A stretch of 64,000 bases of DNA from Phycisphaerae bacterium (GTDB taxonomy: Bacteria > Planctomycetota > Phycisphaerae > UBA1845): assembly GCA_024102815.1 (NCBI GenBank), contig JAGFJJ010000005.1:1-64000 (forward strand), given 5' to 3'. The position numbers were made by a program, and so were the translations under genes. Positions 27,784 to 36,280 of this stretch are shown here, piece after piece. The notes under the pieces were generated by a model, which worked only from the letters and a program-made list of their open reading frames with translations, did not search any database and was not told where the DNA came from. Within the stretch, counting starts at the first letter, position 1; every line of letters begins with the position of its first letter.

Positions 27784-28269
27784 CTATTTGTCCACCTGTG
27801 GCAACAGGGATTCGGCCAGCCTTATGCGATTCCCGTCCGGGTCCTCAAAGTCAGCGAGCTTGACCTTCTCGGGAACGATCTTGGTCTCACCCAGGAAATG
27901 AACGCCGCGCGATTCGAGCAGCTTTCGAGCGGCGTCGACGTTCTTGACGCCGATGTTCAGGGAAATGGAACCGCTGCCTTTGACTTCGCCGCCCGCTCCG
28001 AGCCCGACGGCCACGCCCGGGATCCCGAATGTCATTTCCGCCCAATCGAGGTCATCCCGACGTACGCGAATGTCAAAGTCCAACACCTCGTGATAGAACT
28101 TCACCGCCCGGTCGAGATCGGAGACCCGCATCTGCACGAGCAGCGTGTGGCGATATCCCAGACCCGAGCGCGCCTGCTCGGCGGCCCGCGACGAGCTTCC
28201 CATCGCCCATCCCGCTGCGACAACGGTGATCCCCCCGATGCCCAATGCTGCTATCGCGCTTTTCTTCAT
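27784..28269 (-). CDS. exported VOC/glyoxalase-fold protein
   Basis: A 161-residue protein with an N-terminal signal or anchor (SAIAALGIGGITVVAAGWAM) and one vicinal-oxygen-chelate domain: VQMRVSDLDRAVKFYHEVL at the start and DFEDPDGNRIRLAES with a metal-ligand-like glutamate near the end. Enzymatic role unknown; an exported VOC protein is somewhat unusual. ATG 28269 has GGGAGAG seven bases upstream, which supports this start over the longer open frame. Convergent with the deaminase gene. Confidence 0.8.
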   Translation of the reverse strand: MKKSAIAALGIGGITVVAAGWAMGSSSRAAEQARSGLGYRHTLLVQMRVSDLDRAVKFYHEVLDFDIRVRRDDLDWAEMTFGIPGVAVGLGAGGEVKGSGSISLNIGVKNVDAARKLLESRGVHFLGETKIVPEKVKLADFEDPDGNRIRLAESLLPQVDK

Positions 28270-28465
28270 TTTTGCACTCTCCCGCAAGAACCGACCCGAG
28301 GACGAAGAGCGTATACTCTGTCTTTTCCGGAACTCGCCAACAAGGCCCAAATCTAATAATGTCCTCACAGGCGGCTTTTATTCTAAAAAGTCGCCCAAAA
28401 TCTGGAATTCGCATGGTTGCTTCCGAGGATTGGCATTGGCAGTAGGTTCAGCAGTGGTTCAATCA

Positions 28466-28879
28466 GTGTCACTCGAAATCAGCAGACTTGTCCCCTGGAT
28501 CGACTGGTCCTTCTCGCGCTCGTCCGGGCCGGGGGGGCAGAACGTCAACAAGGTCAGCACGCGGGTCACGCTGCTGTTCGACTTTGAGGCGTGCTCGCTT
28601 CTGGACGATGCGGCCAAGCGCCGCATCCGCCGCCGCCTCAGCACACGCCTTTCCAGCGATGGTCGGTTGCGGGTCGTCGCCTCGCGGGAGCGTACGCAAG
28701 CACGGAATCGCGGGGCGGCCGAGGCGCGGTTGGTCGAGCTGCTGGAAGCGGCGCTGTCGCGGCGGAAGCCTCGGATCGCGACAAAGCCCACCGGTGCATC
28801 CAAACGCAGACGGATCGAAGAGAAGAAGCGCACCGGCCTGCGCAAGCGCGAACGGCAGTCACGTCCCGAAATCTCCTGA
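28466..28879 (+). CDS. arfB: ribosome rescue factor ArfB (peptidyl-tRNA hydrolase)
   Basis: A 137-residue homologue of E. coli ArfB (YaeJ), which enters stalled ribosomes and releases the nascent chain. The catalytic GGQ lies in FSRSSGPGGQNVNKVST near residue 25, and the C-terminal tail is very basic (GASKRRRIEEKKRTGLRKRE), as needed to occupy the empty mRNA channel. The length fits the family. Start GTG 28466 is a best guess; GTG 28454 is also in frame and neither has a strong Shine-Dalgarno. Confidence 0.88.
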   Translation: MSLEISRLVPWIDWSFSRSSGPGGQNVNKVSTRVTLLFDFEACSLLDDAAKRRIRRRLSTRLSSDGRLRVVASRERTQARNRGAAEARLVELLEAALSRRKPRIATKPTGASKRRRIEEKKRTGLRKRERQSRPEIS

Positions 28880-29002
28880 TTACGCACCTGAAAACAGCGG
28901 ATGTAGGCTCGGATTCCTTCGGTTGAAGTGTCGGGCGAATTCTCCTACGATGTGTTCCCACGCAATCCCGGGGCCGGGTTTCGAAGAAAAAGGGGGAACT
29001 CC

Positions 29003-29956
29003 ATGCGATACGCCGTCACGGCCGTGGTCATGCTGTTTGCGGTCCCTGCCGCGCGGGGCGATACGCCGTACGCCCGGGCGGGTTGGTTCGCCGATCTGAG
29101 CACGCTGGCTCACGGCGTTTCCGGGCGGGTGACCATCGTGGACGCGGACACGTTTCGCATTGACGACTTTTTCTATGACGGCGGGGGCATCAGCGTCTAC
29201 GCGTATCTTGGTGCGTCTGATTCGAACGCTGCCTTTGCCTCGGGCCTGCAAACGGGCCCGCAACTCCTGGGCATGCCCTTCAGCGGCGGATCGCTGGTGA
29301 TCGATCTTCCGGCGGGACAGACGCTGGACGGCTACAACGCCGTGTCCATTTGGTGCGTTACGGCCGGTGCGAACTTCGGATCGGGGACGTTCGGTCCACC
29401 GGAGTATCCGCGCGCGGGATACCAGGTGACGCTGCCGCCAGGTTCGCACTCCACGCACGGCGTGGTCACGATCGTCGACGAGCGGACGTTGCGCCTGGAC
29501 GAATTCTTCTACGACGGATTCGCTCCGGCCGTGTACGTCAATCTGGGCGTGGATACGAGCAACGCCAGTTTCCTGAACGGTACGTGGATCGGGCCGCAAT
29601 TCGCCAATGGCGTCGCGCTGGTCGACGCGACGTTTACCGTGCAGTTTCCGCCGGGGCAGACGCTCGACGGGTTCGGGGCGGTGTGCATCTGGTGCGAGGT
29701 GATCAAGGCCTGTTTCACGCGGGGATCTTTTCCGCGGGCGACGGGCGATATCGATATCGATGGGGACGTGGACCTGAACGACTACGCCATGCGGCACGAC
29801 TGCACGCTCGGACCGGATATTCCCGGGCAGAGCACACGGGACTGCATCGACGCCGACGTCAACGGCGACGGATTCGTCGATCTGGGCGATTTCGCTGATG
29901 CCGATCTTTGCCGCAGCGGCCGGGGACAGCGACCGGCAACGCAGTGCATTGAATGA
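29003..29956 (+). CDS. secreted protein with two DM13 domains and a dockerin-like tail
   Basis: A 317-residue exported protein. A signal peptide (AVTAVVMLFAVPAARG) precedes two DM13 domains: HGVSGRVTIVDADTFRIDDF with SIWCVTAGANFGSG, and HGVVTIVDERTLRLDEFFY with CIWCEVIKACFTRGSF. DM13 carries a conserved cysteine and has been proposed to take part in redox or electron transfer. The C-terminus has EF-hand-like repeats DIDIDGDVDLNDYA and DADVNGDGFVDLGDFADA, typical of planctomycete dockerin-like ends. ATG 29003 follows GGGGGAA. Function unknown. Confidence 0.85.
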   Translation: MRYAVTAVVMLFAVPAARGDTPYARAGWFADLSTLAHGVSGRVTIVDADTFRIDDFFYDGGGISVYAYLGASDSNAAFASGLQTGPQLLGMPFSGGSLVIDLPAGQTLDGYNAVSIWCVTAGANFGSGTFGPPEYPRAGYQVTLPPGSHSTHGVVTIVDERTLRLDEFFYDGFAPAVYVNLGVDTSNASFLNGTWIGPQFANGVALVDATFTVQFPPGQTLDGFGAVCIWCEVIKACFTRGSFPRATGDIDIDGDVDLNDYAMRHDCTLGPDIPGQSTRDCIDADVNGDGFVDLGDFADADLCRSGRGQRPATQCIE

Positions 29957-30062
29957 GCGAAGGGCGGGAAACCGGAGAATTCGAGATCTTTGGATGGGAT
30001 CGGCATTTGCAGAGCCGTGCAGACTGAAATCTGCGGCTCGCCCTGCGGATTCGGCAACTGGC

Positions 30063-31337
30063 CTAACGCTGGAGCATTTCCCAGAGCGCCTGTTCCGCCT
30101 CCGTGAATTTGGCCGCCGCCGATTGCAACTCCAGCCGGATCGACGCCAGATCGGGATCGTCCGCGGGCAGTTGACCTTCGCGGGAGTCGATCAGGGACTT
30201 GAGCCGCGCCGTGGCGTCGTCGAGATGCGCTGCCGCGTCGGTGAAGTCCCGCGCCGCGGCGATGACGTCCAGCTCCTTGCGTTCCCGCTCCGAGGGCTTG
30301 CTGAGCAGCTTCCAGGGGTGGAGGGTCAGGTCACGAATGCCAGCCTTGAGAATGACGCTTGCCGCCTGGGCGTTTTCGAACACTTCATCCACGCGGTCGG
30401 CGTTGAGCGAGACGGTCTTTTTTGTCTGCTCGGTGGTCTTGCGAATGTCGGCGAGCGAGCCGTTCAACTTGTCGAACGCCTGATGCGCCTTGGCCAGGAG
30501 CGTGGCACCCGCCACCGTCTGCCCGTCGAGTTCGAGCTGCCCGGCGAGCGGCGCGGCGATGTCCTTGTCGAGCCTGCCCGCGGCCGACTCCACCGATGCC
30601 ATCGCCTGGTCGACGTGCGGACGATTCTCCTTCACCAGCGACACGATCTCGCTCAGCCCGTCGTTGATGCGGTCCAGCGCCGCGTGCATCTTGAAGAGCA
30701 GCCGCTCGTCTTCGTCGGAAAGCTCGCGCTCCAGCGACGCGGTGATTTCCTCGACGTTGTCCAGCGCCGAGCGCGTCTTCTCCACCAGCGTGGCGATGTC
30801 GGCCGCCTTCACCTGAGCCTTGATGATGGCGACGAGCCCTTCGGGATTGGCCGAGTCCAGTTCCTTCTGTACGCGGTCGAGCACGGCGTCGAGGCTTCGC
30901 GCCCGGCCCAGCAGCGGCGTACCGGGGTCGAGTCGCGTTGGCGAATCGCCGCGTGAGATGATCTCGAGCATGCCCTTGCCGCCCAGGGGCGGGCCAGTCG
31001 CGAAGACCTCCGCATCGACGCGCAGGTCGAGATCGGCCGGGACGCCGGCGCGGACTTCCAGCATCTGGGCGGGGACCGCCACGGGGTCTCCCGCGTCGGG
31101 CATTTCCACGAATCGCGTCTCGCTAACGGCTCCGATCTTCTGCCCAAGATAGGTAACGAACGAACCCCGGCCGAGTTCGGGCAGGGTCGTGCCCGGTGCG
31201 AAGCGGACGATCAGTTCCTTCCGGGTGGGGCGGAACAGGTCGCTGCCGGCGATAAACAGCAGGCAGGCGACGAGCAGGACGAACATCACCACGACGGTGA
31301 CGCCGAGCCGGAGCGTGTTGCGGGGTCGTCTTGCCAT
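30063..31337 (-). CDS. MlaD/MCE domain protein
   Basis: A 424-residue protein with one N-terminal helix (LGVTVVVMFVLLVACLLFIAG), an MCE domain at about residues 38-130 (LIVRFAPGTTLPELGRGSFV, GKGMLEIIS), and a long periplasmic helical region rich in Ala, Asp, Glu and Leu. MCE proteins form hexameric rings or tubes that move lipids between membranes, usually with MlaE/MlaF; neither is in this window. It is the last gene of a long minus-strand run and is separated from its neighbour by about 170 bases. Confidence 0.88.
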   Translation of the reverse strand: MARRPRNTLRLGVTVVVMFVLLVACLLFIAGSDLFRPTRKELIVRFAPGTTLPELGRGSFVTYLGQKIGAVSETRFVEMPDAGDPVAVPAQMLEVRAGVPADLDLRVDAEVFATGPPLGGKGMLEIISRGDSPTRLDPGTPLLGRARSLDAVLDRVQKELDSANPEGLVAIIKAQVKAADIATLVEKTRSALDNVEEITASLERELSDEDERLLFKMHAALDRINDGLSEIVSLVKENRPHVDQAMASVESAAGRLDKDIAAPLAGQLELDGQTVAGATLLAKAHQAFDKLNGSLADIRKTTEQTKKTVSLNADRVDEVFENAQAASVILKAGIRDLTLHPWKLLSKPSERERKELDVIAAARDFTDAAAHLDDATARLKSLIDSREGQLPADDPDLASIRLELQSAAAKFTEAEQALWEMLQR

Positions 31338-31506
31338 GGTCCACTGAACAGGTCCGACGGGCGGTCCTCGAAGGCCTACCCGCGCCCCAGGCGCGCCGTC
31401 ACTGGAGCGACCAGCGCGGGCGTGCGGGGCATTCTATCGAACCGGGGGCCGGTCTGCACCGTCAACTGGATTGGATGATCGCATTCCCGACGGAGGCAGG
31501 CCGCGT

Positions 31507-32601
31507 CTACTTGGTTGTTGCCTGTTGCCCGTTGCCTGTTGCCTTCAACTCCGCATCCGGCCCGAAAAACACCCGCAGTTCTTCGATCCCCGGTCGGCGG
31601 GCGCGGCTGATCCACGCGGCGAGCAGGACCCAGGCGCAGCGGGGGTCGCAGCGGAATGGCATCGTGGAGCCATCGCGAGCGGGAACCACCGTCCCGGTGC
31701 GCAGGTCCACGTAGAGCTGGGAAGAGTCTGCCGTGAAGATGTGCAAGCGAGACTTCTGAGACCACAATCGCCGGTCGCGAACGGCCACACCTCCAGGGAC
31801 GGCGAAGGCATATCTGATGCGGCTGAAGGGTATGAGTAGCAGCACGCCAATCAGGGTTCCGGCAGCGAGCACGCCGAGTCCGCCGGCTGCCCTAGCGAAC
31901 CAAACCAAACAGAATGACCAGAGCGCGATCGCCGCAAGTAGACGGACGGTGAGATCATTGCGGGACGCCATCCACCTCCGAAAAGCGTCCGAGGCTCGGA
32001 AAGCCGTTGAAGCATTGGCGTTGTCAGGGGCCTGCCGCTCTCGCATAAGTTCCGCAAGCCGCATGGCGTCCTCATTTTGCAGCAGGAGTGATGTGGGCTC
32101 GAAGAAGAACGATGTCGGCTGGGGTCGGACATCGGGACGCGATCTGCGGTCGTAGATGACAACGACAGTTCCGTGGGGCATGTTCCGCAGAATGCGTTCG
32201 CGCTTTCTGTTGCGCGGTTCATCTCCGCGAAGGCGCAACTCAATGCGACGATGAAGAAACCGGGGGCTGCCACTCTCCAGCAAAGTGTGCAGCCGGCGGA
32301 GTCTGAGCTGGGACCGCCTTCGCGCCAGAGCCTGTCGCGCTCGCAGAACTGTCCAAAACCACGCTACCGGTCCAATCAAGGCCAGTATGCACATGCACAC
32401 CAGAAAATAGCTGCTGGGTTCCAAGTCCGGCCAGATCGCGTTCGTGAGGAATATGATGACGATGACGGCGATTGTCCAACAAACGATTGTGCCGCACGCC
32501 AGAACAAACAGCATCGGCAGCCCCATGGACGGCGCGGGTACGTTCAGCCAGTAGATGCGCGGTCGCTGCAAATCCCCTGATGAAGAATGTGATGCTCCCA
32601 C
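31507..32601 (-). CDS. membrane protein of unknown function (paralog B beside glnA)
   Basis: A 364-residue protein with two N-terminal helices (MLFVLACGTIVCWTIAVIV and FLVCMCILALIGPVAWFW), a basic cytoplasmic-like region, two central helices and a C-terminal domain containing FRCDPRCAWVLLAAWISR. It is clearly paralogous to the gene at 32664-33740 in order of segments and in this C-terminal motif. No known family is recognised. The GTG at 32601 is used; ATG 32526 is an alternative. Codon use looks less biased than in glnA. Confidence 0.65.
   Translation of the reverse strand: MGASHSSSGDLQRPRIYWLNVPAPSMGLPMLFVLACGTIVCWTIAVIVIIFLTNAIWPDLEPSSYFLVCMCILALIGPVAWFWTVLRARQALARRRSQLRLRRLHTLLESGSPRFLHRRIELRLRGDEPRNRKRERILRNMPHGTVVVIYDRRSRPDVRPQPTSFFFEPTSLLLQNEDAMRLAELMRERQAPDNANASTAFRASDAFRRWMASRNDLTVRLLAAIALWSFCLVWFARAAGGLGVLAAGTLIGVLLLIPFSRIRYAFAVPGGVAVRDRRLWSQKSRLHIFTADSSQLYVDLRTGTVVPARDGSTMPFRCDPRCAWVLLAAWISRARRPGIEELRVFFGPDAELKATGNGQQATTK
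31588..31656. repeat. 69-base direct repeat, copy in paralog B
   Basis: Matches 32733-32801 at 68 of 69 bases by eye (A versus G at one position). It encodes the conserved CDPRCAW...SRARRPG segment. Neighbouring parts of the two genes have diverged far more. Confidence 0.85.
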
Positions 32602-32663
32602 TACCGTTCAGCCCTCACGCATCGGCGCCTCTGATTAGCAGCATTGAGTCGAATGGCGACAGA

Positions 32664-33740
32664 TTATCCGCTGTCCGTGGATGGTTCCAGAATGGCCGCA
32701 TCCGGTCCGAAGAAGGCGCGGAGTTCATCCAGCCCCGGTCGGCGGGCGCGGCTGATCCACGCGGCGAGCAGGGCCCAGGCGCAGCGGGGGTCGCAGCGGA
32801 ACTGGTGCAATTTCTCGCCGTCGTCGACCCACGCGCGTTCTTTACGAAGGTCGATCACGAGACGCGCCGCATGTGCGAATACGGGATGAATCCGCTGGCG
32901 GCGGCTCCACACGTGGTATCCACGCACAACAATACCGCCGGGAATGACGAAGTGCTCCCGGCGGTGCGGCAAGAGCAAACGAGCACTACCCGCCAGGAGG
33001 ACGCCGATGAACGCACTGACATCAAAATACCAAGGCCCCCTGAGGAACCGTCCGAACATGATCTGCACAACAAGGATGCATCCAACGCCCACGAGGATGG
33101 AACGGAACACCAGCCCAAGGCCTCGCCAAGTGATTCTCCATCTGGAGGGTTCGAAATCCGCTGCCGTCTCCCGCTCGCACTCAAGGAGTTCGTTGGCAAG
33201 ACCCCGAACTTCCGGCGTGGGGGCATCGACACGCACGGGTTCGAAGAAGGTTTCGGTCACGGGTGGTACGGCGACGGACGGGATGCCTCGATCGTGAATG
33301 ACAATTACGGCGCCAACTGGAAGGCGGCGTAAGAGCGCCGCGAACTGACTGTCGCTGAGTTTTGCAGATAACAGGCGACATTCAAGCACGCGATGGGGGA
33401 GACGCTGCGCCACTTCCTTACGCGCCACGAGTTCATCGAGGCGTCGTTCCCTCAGCCGTCGATGACCAATGCGGCGCCGCCTCGCGCTGCTCAGGCGCGG
33501 CAACATCGAATAGACGCAAGCCAGCGAGGTGAGAGCCAAAACCACGACGAAGAGGATTCCAGTCCCGAAACCCAGCAGGAGTGCCGCGGGCAGCCAGAAT
33601 ATGAGAATCAGTAGCAAACCAAAAGCAAATGACTCGGGTCCCCGGTTGGGCACTATCAACCATTTGATCGGCTGGGCACCGGTCCTGCCGGTCCGCTTTT
33701 CATCCGCTTCTTGCGACGCGACGTGCTCCTGCGGACGCAC
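32664..33740 (-). CDS. membrane protein of unknown function (paralog A beside glnA)
   Basis: A 358-residue protein, with helices FAFGLLLILIFWLPAALLL and ILFVVVLALTSLACVYS, a basic stretch, a second helix pair (VFRSILVGVGCILVVQIMF; VSAFIGVLLAGSARLLL) and a C-terminal segment FRCDPRCAWALLAAWISR shared with the next gene. The GTG at 33740, one base after the glnA stop, is the likely start; the open frame further upstream overlaps glnA. Close spacing suggests co-transcription with glnA. Function not recognised. Confidence 0.65.
   Translation of the reverse strand: MRPQEHVASQEADEKRTGRTGAQPIKWLIVPNRGPESFAFGLLLILIFWLPAALLLGFGTGILFVVVLALTSLACVYSMLPRLSSARRRRIGHRRLRERRLDELVARKEVAQRLPHRVLECRLLSAKLSDSQFAALLRRLPVGAVIVIHDRGIPSVAVPPVTETFFEPVRVDAPTPEVRGLANELLECERETAADFEPSRWRITWRGLGLVFRSILVGVGCILVVQIMFGRFLRGPWYFDVSAFIGVLLAGSARLLLPHRREHFVIPGGIVVRGYHVWSRRQRIHPVFAHAARLVIDLRKERAWVDDGEKLHQFRCDPRCAWALLAAWISRARRPGLDELRAFFGPDAAILEPSTDSG
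32733..32801. repeat. 69-base direct repeat, copy in paralog A
   Basis: Second copy of the segment at 31588-31656, in the same orientation and reading frame. The near-identity points to recent gene conversion or strong local constraint. Confidence 0.85.
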
Positions 33741-33741
33741 G

Positions 33742-35160
33742 TCAGGTGTCCAAATACAAATGAAACTCGTACGGGTGCGGGCGGGCGGCGACGGCCGCAG
33801 ACTCGTTGCTTCGTTTGCCCGCGATCCACGTGTCCAGCAGGGCGGCGCTGAACACTTCGCCTTCGAGAAGGAAGGACCGGTCGGCGTCAAGGGCCAGCAG
33901 CGCATCGTGCAGTGAGCGCGGCAGGGGGGTGATCTGCTTCTTGAATTCGTCGTCCTGTTTGGCGATGTCCACGTCGTACGGGCCGAAGCGGTGTGCGGCG
34001 GGGTCTATCTTGTTGCGGATGCCGTCGAGCCCGGCCATCAGCATGGCCGAGAGCGTGAGGTAGATGTTGCCGGTGAAGTCCGGCGGGCGATACTCGATAC
34101 GCTTGTCCTCCGGGCTGACAGCATAGCGCGGGATGCGGATGGCCGCCGAGCGGTTCGCCAGGGAGAAGAACAGGTTGACCGGAGCCTCGTAGCCCTCGAC
34201 GAGACGCTTGAAGGAGTTGGTCGAGGGGTTGGCCAGTCCGGTCAGCGCCGCCCCGTGGGAAAGGATCCCGCCCACGTAACTCAAGGCGAGATCGCTCAGG
34301 CGGGCGTAGTTGCGGTTCTTCTCGTCGTAGAACAGCGGTTTGTTGTTCTTACGCAGCCGCTGGTGGACGTGCATGCCGTTGCCGGCTTCGCCGTACACGG
34401 GCTTGGGCATGAACGTCGCCAGACGGCCGTGACGGTGAGCGACGTTCTTGACCACGTACTTGATGAGCTGCGTGCGATCGGCGACGCGGACCATTTCGTC
34501 CAAATCGACTTCGATCTCGCACTGGCCGGGCGCGCCGACCTCGTGGTGATGGTAGCGAACGGCGATGCCGAGCTGTTCGAGGGTGAGCGCGATCTCGCTC
34601 CGCAGGTCATGGAGCTGGTCGCCGGGCGGGATGCGCAGGTAGCCGCGCTTCAGCGGAATGGCGGCCGTCGCGCCGTCGCTGTGGACTTCGCCCGAGCGGA
34701 CGTTGAACGCCGCCTCGTAGGGCTCGTTAATGACCTCGACGTTGTCAAACACGTGGAACTCGAATTCCGGGCCCATCAAGGCCTCGTCGGCGATGCCCGT
34801 GGAGCGCATCCACGCCACGGCCCTCTTGGCGATGTTGCGGGGATCGGAAGATAGCGGTTCCTTGGTGTCCGCGCGGACGGTGTCGCAGAAGAAGCTGAGC
34901 GTGGGGTGCTCGCAGAAGGGGTCCATAAAGCCGGTGGAGGGTTCCGGCATGGCCGCCACGTCGCCGTCTTCCACCCGGCCGAAGCCCGATCCCGATGAGC
35001 CGTCGTAGCCCACGCCTTCCTCGAAGTGGTGCTGCTTGAAATTTGAACCCGGAATGGTGACGTGGAGCCACTGTCCGGCGAGGCCGGTGATCTTGAGATC
35101 GACCATGGCCACCTCGTGCTCGGCGATGTAGGCCAGTGCTTCCTTGGCAGATGAAAACAC
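33742..35160 (-). CDS. glnA: glutamine synthetase, type I
   Basis: A 472-residue enzyme that makes glutamine from glutamate, ammonia and ATP as a dodecamer. Family motifs are clear: YDGSSGSGFGRVEDGD, metal-site EFEFHVFD, GNGMHVHQRL, the ATP-site NPSTNSFKRLVEGYEAPVNL and NRSAAIRIPRY. The usual adenylylation motif NLYDLP near the C-terminus is replaced by YDVDIAKQD, so control by GlnE-type adenylylation is doubtful. Start GTG 35160 has GGAAAGGA upstream. Follows the anti-sigma gene by about 110 bases. Confidence 0.95.
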   Translation of the reverse strand: MFSSAKEALAYIAEHEVAMVDLKITGLAGQWLHVTIPGSNFKQHHFEEGVGYDGSSGSGFGRVEDGDVAAMPEPSTGFMDPFCEHPTLSFFCDTVRADTKEPLSSDPRNIAKRAVAWMRSTGIADEALMGPEFEFHVFDNVEVINEPYEAAFNVRSGEVHSDGATAAIPLKRGYLRIPPGDQLHDLRSEIALTLEQLGIAVRYHHHEVGAPGQCEIEVDLDEMVRVADRTQLIKYVVKNVAHRHGRLATFMPKPVYGEAGNGMHVHQRLRKNNKPLFYDEKNRNYARLSDLALSYVGGILSHGAALTGLANPSTNSFKRLVEGYEAPVNLFFSLANRSAAIRIPRYAVSPEDKRIEYRPPDFTGNIYLTLSAMLMAGLDGIRNKIDPAAHRFGPYDVDIAKQDDEFKKQITPLPRSLHDALLALDADRSFLLEGEVFSAALLDTWIAGKRSNESAAVAARPHPYEFHLYLDT

Positions 35161-35268
35161 GTGTGCGGTCCTTTCCCGTTGGTGTTATGCGCAGAGACCT
35201 TCCCCGGGCCGGTCCCGATCGACCGTATAGCCGCTTTGCACGTTTCGTGCCAGGGTGGGGTCTTGCGC

Positions 35269-35769
35269 TTACCGCCGGGAAGGCGAAACCGCGATCAGCA
35301 GCTTGGCCAGGTCCGAACTGCCGGGGTTACGCTGGTGGGCACGGACCAGGGCGGTTTCGACGGAAACGGGTGCCGCACGAGGTTGATCGTCCCTCACGAG
35401 TTGCGGGGCCGACCGGTTGCCGGCTTCTGAGAGCGAGCCCGGCAGCCACGACCGGGCCGCGAATCCCGCAAGAAACGCGAGCAGGATGGCGGCGGCGTAC
35501 CGCAGGATCGATCCGTAACGCGTTCCGGGCGCGGCGGCCGAGCTGGATCGGAAAATGAACACTCGGTCTTCCTCGGCACGAATCTCCAAACCCACCGGTT
35601 CCGGAAGCTCGCGCAGCAATCGTAATCCGTGCAGGGCCTCATCCCAGGTCTTTCGGCAGTCGGCACAGGTCTGCAGATGCATTGCGAGTTCGGGATCCGG
35701 CGTTGCTGGCGTCCCGCTGCCCAGAGCGTCGGCCATGCGCTCGACGAAGTATTCGCAGTCACGGTTCAT
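35269..35769 (-). CDS. anti-sigma factor with zinc-finger motif
   Basis: A 166-residue single-pass membrane protein. Residues 1-50 carry the ZAS-type motif HLQTCADCRKTW, a transmembrane helix follows at about residues 85-105 (YAAAILLAFLAGFAARSWL), and the C-terminal part would be periplasmic. It should bind and hold the ECF sigma factor encoded just upstream, releasing it on an envelope signal. Its ATG overlaps the end of the sigma gene by 11 bases, the usual coupled arrangement. Confidence 0.88.
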   Translation of the reverse strand: MNRDCEYFVERMADALGSGTPATPDPELAMHLQTCADCRKTWDEALHGLRLLRELPEPVGLEIRAEEDRVFIFRSSSAAAPGTRYGSILRYAAAILLAFLAGFAARSWLPGSLSEAGNRSAPQLVRDDQPRAAPVSVETALVRAHQRNPGSSDLAKLLIAVSPSRR

Positions 35770-36280
35770 GGTGATGCTCCCAGCGTCCCATTAGCGATCG
35801 TCCAACTGCCTGGAGGGCGCGTACATAATGCGTTTTGATGGTTGAGACGGACACCCCGAGTTCCGCAGCGATCTGCTCGAAGGTCAGTCCATCGTAGACC
35901 CTGGCCACGAGTACGCCGCGCTGCGCATCGGTCAGATCCTGCAGCGCGTCGGCGACATCGGCACGAAGAAGGCCGTGATCCATTCTCTCGGCGTCATGCC
36001 GACCTTCCGGAGTCGGGATCACATCGGTGATCTCACTTGCACAGATGTTTCTGCGGGTCTTGATCATGTCGATCGCTCGATTGATGGCGACGCGCCGCAG
36101 CCATCCGCGAGGGTGATCGGGCGGCGCCGCAGCACATTGGGCCGCCCATCTGACAAAGACCTCCTGGACCACGTCAAGGGCATCGTGGTGCCGGCCCAGT
36201 AGCCGATACGCCCAGCGATAGACTTCGCGGGCGTGATCGGCGTAGACCGTTGCAGCAGGGGGCTGCTTACCGGCCGGCAT
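35759..36280 (-). CDS. ECF-type RNA polymerase sigma factor
   Basis: A 173-residue extracytoplasmic-function sigma factor. Region 2 contains YRLLGRHHDALDVVQEVFVRW and GWLRRVAINRAIDMIKTR; region 4 contains LTDAQRGVLVARVYDGLTF and EQIAAELGVSVSTIKTHYVR. Regions 1 and 3 are absent, as in all ECF factors. It overlaps the preceding lipoprotein gene by 14 bases and the anti-sigma gene by 11, forming a three-gene unit. Target promoters cannot be told from this window. Confidence 0.93.
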   Translation of the reverse strand: MPAGKQPPAATVYADHAREVYRWAYRLLGRHHDALDVVQEVFVRWAAQCAAAPPDHPRGWLRRVAINRAIDMIKTRRNICASEITDVIPTPEGRHDAERMDHGLLRADVADALQDLTDAQRGVLVARVYDGLTFEQIAAELGVSVSTIKTHYVRALQAVGRSLMGRWEHHHEP

